Shown here in pieces: positions 58,456 to 64,000 of a stretch of DNA of 64,000 nt. A model generated the notes under the pieces. That model was given only the letters and a program-made list of their open reading frames with translations. It ran no database searches and was not told where the DNA came from. The stretch is from contig OZ023274.1 of NCBI GenBank assembly GCA_964007475.1, positions 106,129,372 to 106,193,371 on the forward strand. The letters are read 5' to 3'. The position numbers and the translations under genes are program-made. Numbering within the stretch: position 1 is the first letter of the stretch; each line of letters opens with the position of its first letter. This DNA comes from Hybos culiciformis. Its lineage: Eukaryota; Arthropoda; Insecta; Diptera; Hybotidae.

Positions 58456-59814
58456 TTTTGTTTTACATTGCTGTGAAAATAAGTAGAAAATTAGTCCTTC
58501 GAGTCGTGTGAACAAGTTTTTTGAAAGACTATATTAAGACTCAATTAAATAGGTAAGAAAGAGTTATGTAAATGTAATATGTTATGTAAAAAGATAGTTT
58601 TTTTTAACTTTTATGAAAACGAGGAAATGAATCAGATCATATTCATTTAGAAATATTTACGTATATGTACACTGGAAAATGAAATAAAGGATTTATTATA
58701 ATATAAATAAAAGTTTCGGGTATAAATACCTATAATTATATACAAAAAAAAAATTAACAAAATGTTGACTATAATTTATTATGATAAAATTTTTCTTTTA
58801 ATTTTTTTATTTCAGTAAAACTAATAATTATTTCCTGGAAACAAACTTATTTCGTGTTTTGAAAATAAATATTAAATTGTTGGTAAGTATAACTTTCAAT
58901 TTAAATTTCATTTCAACTGTTGTAATTAAAACCAACATTAAAAAATGGCTGGACCGACATGCAATCTAGAAAACTATTTCCACCAAGGGTCCACATATAA
59001 TTTAATTTTATTATTTAAGATTGAAGGACGAAAGTAATTTAGCAGGCATTTTTTATCGGATAACTTGAAAATGAATTATTTTGGTGAAGCTCTTATTTAA
59101 CAATTTATAACTCATACTCATTAGCATAAAGATTATTATTGTATTTTTAAATCGAAAGCATGAAGAAATAAGATGCTACAAAAAATTAAGTCTTGTATAC
59201 TAAGTCTTATATACGGTTGGGTATGAAATTGTATATACATTCAATGCAAGCCAAGTTCAAAAGAAAATTTGAACCATCGCAAAACAACAGAAAAGGCATA
59301 TTTTCCACTAATATGAATGTCAGTTTAATTCGAATATAATCAGAAAGAAAAAAATGTTTTAAAATTTTTAAAAGGAACAGAGCATTTTTTCATAAACTTT
59401 TTGTTACATTTGTTTTACAAATACTGCAATTGTATTATTTAATTTAATGCCATGTTTGCATACATATTTGCATTATATTACATTATTTTAAACAAAAAAT
59501 TTCCCTTAATATAGGTTCGTTTTTACTTTTATGGATAATTTTAGCACGACATTTTAACTGCATTGATGTACAAGCATTAAAAATTGAAGAATGAACTACA
59601 TATTATGATATATTTTAAAAAACTATAGAATCGAATTCTAAAAAAAATTGTCTTTATTAAAACGTTTTTATTAGTTCACTTAGTTGTTCGGTACAAATTT
59701 TGTAATCAATTTTTCAGGCACTTCTAGATGAGATAGAGGCTTGAAAATTGGAGAATAGTTCAGAAATGGATGACAATGCAACATAATGTAAACATTTTTG
59801 TGGTTCCACGGTTC
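58456..59814. other. AT-rich intergenic sequence
   Basis: No gene is called. A stretch bounded by TTTATTTCAG (58815) and GTAAGTAT (58883), 67 bases with one open frame, has the look of an internal exon, and a 30-codon ATG frame starts at 58948. Neither can be tied to a gene. Confidence 0.4.
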
Positions 59815-60112
59815 CATCCATGGTTCCACTGATTCCGAAATCACGCCACTGTACCGATTTGGATGAAATTTTGAACTTAAGTAGTATTGGGATCCGAGAT
59901 GGTTATAGAATATTAGGGGGCTATCTATAGAATATTAGGGGGCTATCTTAGAAGCAGGTTTTGGAATTTACGTATATTCCGATAAAATGTTGTAGCGTTG
60001 GACTCGAAGAGCCTATTTAAAAAAGTGGAAGTTGAAAGGCCCTCAACTGTTACGCCAGGGCTCAATTAGGGGCTATACAACAAATTTCGAAATTTTGAAA
60101 ATAAGGGAATAA
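59815..60112. repeat. Single unit of the Helitron internal repeat
   Basis: Shares with 22855-23340 the segments GTACCGATTTGGATGAAATT-like, GAGATGGTTATAG, GGGGGCTA, TATATTCCGATAAAAT and GCTATACAACAAATTTCGAA. An inner GAATATTAGGGGGCTATCT is duplicated in tandem at 59909-59945. The Helitron ends were not found here, so it is a fragment. Confidence 0.7.
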
Positions 60113-60127
60113 ATTTCGATATTTATA

Positions 60128-60533
60128 TTTTTATGGCTAAATTCGATTCAAATAAGATTAAAAAGGAAAAAATAAATAAATAAATAAAAAAAAGAATTTT
60201 AAAAACAACGTTTTTATAATGGAATAAAATAACTAAAAAGTAAAAAATATAATCACAGATAATAATTGATAACCTCATACCGATTTCCCTGAAAATTAAT
60301 TCTCACGAAAAACGTGGGGCGCCTAAAATTGAACATTTTTATCAATATTGTTTATCACATGCGCCCCACGTTTTTCGTGAGAATTAATTTTCAGGGAAAT
60401 CGGTATGAGGTTATCAATTATTATCTGTGATTATATTTTTTACTTTTTAGTTATTTTATTCCATTATAAAAACGTTGTTTTTAAAATTCTTTTTTTTATT
60501 TATTTATTTTAATTTTTAGTCATAAAAAATTTC
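60128..60533. repeat. Long near-perfect inverted repeat
   Basis: Arms of about 150-190 bp (60128-60322 and 60361-60533) surround a 38-base loop. The inner parts (for example TCTCACGAAAAACGTGGGGC with its inverse) appear identical. The left arm has an extra ~25 bases near its outer end. Confidence 0.9.
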
Positions 60534-63500
60534 TAATTTTTTTTGAACTAATTAATTTACGAATTATAACATTTTAGTCTTAATTTTCATGAAATAAAAC
60601 CTTTTTACATTTGTACATTGTTCTTTAAAAGTATTAAATGAACACGGTTCTATCGTAAATTTGAGCAGGTATCTTTGAAATATTTAAAAAAAAAATTTTT
60701 ATCCGGCAATTACATATTATTTCACAGAAATTCTTTTTTGAATTCTTTTTCAACCAATATATTTTATTTGCAGAAACAATAATTCTGTTTCAACAACATT
60801 GTTTTTTTTTCAGAGAATGAAAAATATTTTGACAAAAAAGAATTTTCCTTGCCTTAAAATTATGTTAATTCCTGCAACCGTATATATAAGTTGATTTCGG
60901 CAACCATTAAATTTCGATTGCGCAATATTTCTGTTGCGGCAATATATCTCTTCTCTCAGTGTTCCAACGAAATTAATTACAAAAACCTAAAACATCGAAC
61001 TGATTAATTTCCATTAAATCCATTAAATTAATGCAACGTTGCGTTCCGTCCTCACGAGAGCAAATTCTAGTTCGTGTTCGAGTTCATATCGACGAAATAT
61101 TTTTGTTTTCTCCTCGTCTTGGAATTAGAAAAGAAATACTTTACAAACTAATTCCGGAAAATAATCTAATATTTTAGCTTAAAAATTATTTAATTAAATA
61201 AAACAGATGTTTTTGACTATAATTATTGATATTTGCGCAACTATCTTTAAAATTTAATTTCTGAGCAGTTAAATATTTTTTAGCAATGTAAACCAAACAG
61301 AAAATAATCCTAATTTTTATTTGTTGAACAAAGATTGAATGTGTTAGTAATATATTAAATGGCTTTAAATTTAAGTAAAAACTACTTCAAACAATGAAAT
61401 ATCAATAATTATAAATGTAAATACATAGGTACTTAAATTTTAAACCGTGGGTTTCTATAATAACGGACAAGAAAAATTTGGAATGTCAAATTATTCTTTG
61501 TTCTTAATTATCCTTATAACATATAACACATATATTTACTTATATTATGCGTACAAATTGATTGTACATTTGGATGACAGCTTAAGTAAATACGGATCCA
61601 AAAAAAATAATTCCGAACAAATCATGTTACCTTGAAAACAATTTAACACAAAAAAAAAATTATACTTCTAGCCTATCATTCATATTTGCACAGCAGCTAT
61701 CTTTGAACAATAAAATTTATAAAATTTATAACAATCAGATATACATTTATATATAAGATGTGAGTAATATTGATTAAGCTTAACAGCAATTTAAGGCAAA
61801 AATAAATACAAATTATGTTAATTTTCAGTTTTTAATTTATTTAACTTTGAAATTTATTTAATACGTTATAACTTATAACTTTTTCTAACTTCAGAGTGAC
61901 TATTAAATAAACATATTCCTACTATAACGTAAGAACATGATTCAATTTAGAAGAATAAGAATTTCCAACCTTTTTTGATTTAAATAAAATAGAAAACGAT
62001 TATTTATATTCATTTATATTCATTTTACTTCATACCATATTTCACTTTAAGTTCGGAGATAAACTGAACGTATTAGATGCTCTTGAACATACATATTTAT
62101 ATAGAAATAATGTAAGTTTTTTATTGTCTAATAAAAAATATTAGTAGCTGTAAAGATTATAATTTTTATACAAATTGTGCTATGACAATATAAAAACAAT
62201 TACCTTACTTCAAAAAATTGTAGAAATGTTTCATTTTGTTGATTTTTATACTGATAAAATTTACGTTGCAAAGCTCTCGTCAATCTACGAAACTAATTTC
62301 TATTCAGATACATATGTATTTTTTTGGTATTTTAACAAAAGTTATAATTTTATAACAAAATAATATATTATAATCAAAGGAACATTTTTAAAACATTTTT
62401 TTTATCTGAAAAACTATAACAAGGTTGGAACATTTGTAAATTTTGTAATTTCAGAGACTTATCTAGCTGGATAGAAAAATAGATTGTATTTTAATATACT
62501 TACTAAATAAGAAAATCCTTTAATAACTTAACATAATGTCTGTATACCTGATGACGACGTCCGATACCTACGAATCTTACAAATCTTACTTATATATTGA
62601 TAAAGAATGAGTTTATGAAAATATTCAAATGAAATAATTTAAATAATCTCTCAGACAGAAGAAACGAAATTCTTTGACTATACACAAACACGAAGAAAGT
62701 TTATTGACAAATAGAAGAGAAGGAAAATTTCGATATATAACTAACTATATAGTCATGCAAAATTAAATGTAGAAAACGGCATATATAAAAAACTGAAAAT
62801 AATGTTCTCATTTCTTTGAATCAATAATAGTAGCTCGAAAATTAAGGTTATTCTAAAATTGGTATGGTTAATGTTAATGCAGTTAAGTGGATAAATTTAA
62901 TGTGTTTAATAGAAAAATTATCGTTAAAATGAAAATTAAATAAAATGTAATAAAAGCTTTGAATGTAATAGCGCACACAACAGACCACTGATGAAAATAA
63001 TAAACAATATAGGGAATCATCTGTATACCCATGCTACAAGCAGTACATTTTTATGACTTTATGGGTTCATAAGTTTTGTGCTTTAACAATGCGAATTGCT
63101 AATTATCTACACGTAAATGTGCACATAAAATTCCAAGCTCTGAAACCAATTTTTTTGGTTTGTGGGTTGATAGTTTTAATACGATTTCTTAACTATATAG
63201 ATTATCCAATTTTAACCTTCTTCGCTATAGTTTCTCATGGCTTCAATTTTAAGCAGTGGTATGAGGTGTGCATCGATAGATCAGATCATCGAAACGCTAA
63301 TTGAGATAGTGGTAACGTCATGTGAAGTGTCTCTGTTCCTAATTTCAAGCATTCTTTCAGATTCTTTTCAAAAGGTTTACAAAAAAAATTAATAAAATTT
63401 CTTCGTTTTTATTTGCGAAATTCGAATTTATTAATTTTAAAATTTTATAAGATCAAATACGTAAATAACCATGCCCCTTTTTTTGTATAGCATTGTATAT

Positions 63501-64000
63501 TATGTATTATTATATTATTATAAAATCAACCGGACTATCTTAGAAAATTCAAATGTTGTACAATGAGAAAAAAAAAGTAGCTCTAAAGAAACTACCAATT
63601 TTAGAACGAAATATGTTGCTTAATGATTTAAAATAGAAAAAAATAAGTTTTATTCAATTCATCGTATCCTCACCAAAACAACAACCAAAAATTATTACAC
63701 ATCAAAGGGATACGAATCATAAATCACATTATTATTAATTTAACCTAAAACTTTCAAATTCTCTCACAAGTCAAAAGAAAATGTTGAAAAATTCCTCGTA
63801 ATGTGTTTTTAATAAAATTGCTAATAAACCATAGAAAATATAATAATTTTAAAAATGATAATTTTTAAGAGAATGAACACGGCGTTATTTTTCAACAAAA
63901 ACAAATTTTTTTTGCGAGGAATTTTAAAAGATTTTATTTTATTGAAATACTTTTTTATTAATTCCACTGAACAAAAAAAATTATAGAAAAATTCATTATA
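60534..64000. other. AT-rich region to the window end
   Basis: No gene is supported. A GC-richer stretch at about 60880-61110 has a TATATATAAG at 60883 and a TCAGTG initiator-like site at 60956; it could be a promoter and 5' UTR, but the spacing is not canonical. Short frames at 61447, 62175 and 63053 have no motif. Confidence 0.4.

Noticed and set aside
60880..61110. Promoter and 5' UTR call
   Set aside because: TATATATAAG and a TCAGTG initiator are present, but they are about 70 bases apart and no downstream coding exon was found.
63053..63304. 83-residue plus-strand frame with a hydrophobic segment
   Set aside because: No motif, promoter or splice context; its length is compatible with chance in this composition.
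1..64000. tRNA, rRNA or CRISPR array
   Set aside because: No tRNA arm motifs in a cloverleaf arrangement, no rRNA segments and no regularly spaced repeat/spacer array were seen on either strand by reading; a tRNAscan or Infernal run could not be made.

Overview
The window is AT-rich nuclear DNA from an insect (by eye about three quarters A+T; composition was not counted). The evidence is split genes with GT/AG introns, an insect-allergen/G12-type gut protein, an insect-type AA15 chitin monooxygenase, a rutabaga-like adenylyl cyclase fragment, and a repeat load of hAT, Helitron, Penelope-like and LINE DNA. The order of insect cannot be fixed from the sequence. A 200-N assembly gap lies at 53200-53399.

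Genes sit mainly in the left 40 kb. A type I membrane leucine-rich-repeat protein is encoded on the + strand in seven visible exons at 1216-4997; its first exon lies further upstream. A 131-residue single-pass membrane protein with a PPSY (PPxY) motif is encoded in three exons on the minus strand at 8086-6541 and is easy to miss because every exon is short. A single-exon bZIP protein with an AT-hook-like motif lies at 11693-12484. A 300-residue coiled-coil protein with a basic tail lies in five exons at 15846-19388, all joined by phase-1 introns. A G12/insect-allergen-repeat protein with a clear TATA box lies at 24745-25432. An AA15 lytic polysaccharide monooxygenase lies on the minus strand at 38593-37778. 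Weaker candidates are a pair of duplicated terminal micro-exons (13222-13383, minus) and a frameshifted terminal exon (48575-48794, minus). No operon-like or pathway link joins these genes.

Repeats dominate the rest. Four hAT-type elements have perfect 8-bp target duplications: 10028-10791 (keeps a BED finger), 26250-27116 and 55589-56628 (both keep transposase C-termini), and 32525-33299 (a fold-back element with a GC-rich core). A fifth hAT C-terminus runs out of the assembly gap. An 852-bp Helitron (22773-23624) can be bounded to the base because it landed in one copy of a tandem duplication whose other copy preserves the empty site. There is a Penelope-like GIY-YIG remnant (20553-21060, minus), a LINE reverse-transcriptase remnant (30145-30330), and a decayed adenylyl cyclase fragment (31338-30998, minus).

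From 36 kb to the right end coding is sparse, and the striking structures are long inverted repeats (36796-36958, 45292-45589, 46581-47775, 52460-52795, 57309-58455, 60128-60533), several with near-perfect arms of 150-375 bp. No tRNA, rRNA, CRISPR array or intact virus-derived gene was recognised.
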